Below, in pieces: positions 63,183 through 64,000 of a stretch of 64,000 nucleotides of DNA (its first letter is position 1; every line of letters starts with the position of its first letter). The stretch comes from a virus. The translations under genes were made by a program, and so were the position numbers. The notes under the pieces are model-generated. The model was not told where the DNA came from. It was given only the letters and a program-made list of their open reading frames with translations, and did no database searches. The stretch spans positions 23,842-87,841 of the IMG/VR virus record IMGVR_UViG_3300020578_000034, one strand, 5' to 3'.

Positions 63183-64000
63183 ATGTCGCAAGACACGAGC
63201 AGACTCCGCGAGTTGCAGTCAGCACTCCGCGAGAAGATGCAGCAAAACAAGGAAATTGCGGACTCGTTCCGCGTGGACAACGGAACGGTCGTCGTGACCA
63301 CCGAGCAGAAGTCGGCGTTCGACAAGAACATGTCCGACATCCGCGAGATCAAGGGACTCATCGAGGGTCTCGAATCACTCGGCAAGGTGCAGGACTGGGG
63401 TTCAACCTCGGCAGACGCATCGGTCGCCGCCCAGGCAGCAGCCGTCACGCCAGTGGCGCAGGCGCCTAGGACGATCGGCCAGCAGTTCGTCGACTCGCCG
63501 GAGTTCAAGTCGCTCCAGGGCGGTCGCAACGGCGCCAACATGGCAGCTCCGTGGCAGTTCAGCGGCTCGCTGACCCAGTACGGCGTGAAGGACGTCTACA
63601 CCTCGATGGCGACGGGCAACCTCGCCAACGGTGCTGATCCGAACTTCGGAACGGTCCAGCGCGACCCGATGGTCACCCAGCCGACGAGGACGAAGCGAGT
63701 CAGGGACCTGTTCCCGTCGCGCTCGACCACGGCCTCGACGATCGAGTACTTCCGTCACTTCGGGTACACGACGCCAGGCACGGATGCCGTCAACAATGCG
63801 GCACCGGTCGCCCAGCGCGATGGTTCCGCATTCGCTGCGAAGCCACAGTCGAGCCTCCAGTTCGTCGCAGAGTCCGCTTCGGTGCGGACGCTTGCCCACT
63901 ACGAGGCAGCGCACCGCAACGTGCTCGCAGACGAGCCGCAGCTCCGAAGCATCATCGACAACGAGCTCATGTACGGCCTGCGTCTCCTCGAGGACACGCA
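63183..64000 (+). CDS. HK97-fold major capsid protein (right-truncated)
   Basis: Open to the right edge (272 complete codons visible). The first ~75 residues are a charged coiled-coil (MSQDTSRLRELQSALREK...), like the HK97 delta/scaffolding domain. An Ala/Gln-rich linker follows, then the N-arm and E-loop region (TRTKRVRDLFPSRST...IEYFRHFGY). The P-domain-type segment is P-Q-S-S-L-Q-F-V-A-E-S-A-S-V-R-T-L-A-H. It ends in D-E-P-Q-L-R-S-I-I-D-N-E-L-M-Y-G-L-R-L-L-E-D, the hallmark of HK97-type capsids. Arg codons here are mostly CGC, unlike the upstream giant genes. No EAGM occurs in the visible part, so its own maturation site, if any, is of another type. Confidence 0.93.
   Translation, partial: MSQDTSRLRELQSALREKMQQNKEIADSFRVDNGTVVVTTEQKSAFDKNMSDIREIKGLIEGLESLGKVQDWGSTSADASVAAQAAAVTPVAQAPRTIGQQFVDSPEFKSLQGGRNGANMAAPWQFSGSLTQYGVKDVYTSMATGNLANGADPNFGTVQRDPMVTQPTRTKRVRDLFPSRSTTASTIEYFRHFGYTTPGTDAVNNAAPVAQRDGSAFAAKPQSSLQFVAESASVRTLAHYEAAHRNVLADEPQLRSIIDNELMYGLRLLEDT

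Noticed and set aside
1-64000. Inteins as an explanation for the multi-domain chains
   Set aside because: No Cys/Ser start, HN-end splice motifs or Hint-type blocks at the junctions.

Overview
This window is a slice of a GC-rich tailed double-stranded DNA phage, probably infecting an actinobacterium. The host is inferred from base composition, GGAGG-type ribosome binding sites and small domains I associate with actinophage structural genes. All convincing genes lie on the + strand, and no tRNA, integrase, insertion sequence or CRISPR was seen. The right edge holds the start of an HK97-fold major capsid protein (63183 onward), so this is the head/structural region. Instead of the usual compact portal, protease, scaffold and capsid series, about 60 kb is filled by a few giant reading frames. 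Two of them exceed 4,500 codons, and the first is still open at the left edge.

Layout. Positions 1-13839: giant protein A (left-truncated, at least 4,612 residues). 13888-15624: disordered repeat protein B. 15637-17806: a small Cys-rich protein and acidic Cys-rich protein C, which share a zinc-finger-like motif. 17817-25190: giant protein D, followed by a 67-residue protein. 25392-25415: an AT-rich palindrome containing a TATAAT box, starting a tightly overlapping run of genes F to M (25462-46976). 47051-62806: giant protein N (5,251 residues). 62852-63055: a small protein. 63183-64000: major capsid protein (right-truncated).

The main observation is that A, D, F, J and N are chains of unrelated domains separated by a near-invariant tetrapeptide, Glu-Ala-Gly-Met, usually preceded by Asp-Ala or Asp-Gly in a Gly-rich linker. 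I counted 27 exact copies by hand, three EAAM copies (A, K, N) and several weaker variants. Domain boundaries fall on these junctions. Recognisable modules include three or more ADP-ribosyltransferase-like folds, a Nudix hydrolase, a zeta-toxin-like kinase, a DEDDh exonuclease, a GNAT acetyltransferase-like fold, zinc metallopeptidase motifs, arrays of helix-turn-helix and sigma-region-4-like units, a tandem ClpC N-domain without its ATPase, and a HipA/PI-kinase-like fold. Proteins B, D, G, K and N also share an acidic D-x-D motif near the N-terminus, which in D, G, K and N is followed by GRG-x-x-DPTP.

Working model (inference): these are phage polyvalent proteins of the type described for phages and conjugative elements. 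They would be carried in the virion through the shared N-terminal module and cut at E|AGM by a head-maturation protease, releasing a set of host-takeover effectors at infection. The precedent is T4 Alt, a head-packaged ADP-ribosyltransferase processed by the gp21 prohead protease, which cuts after Glu. Cleavage has not been shown here, and no classical prohead protease was recognised in the window.
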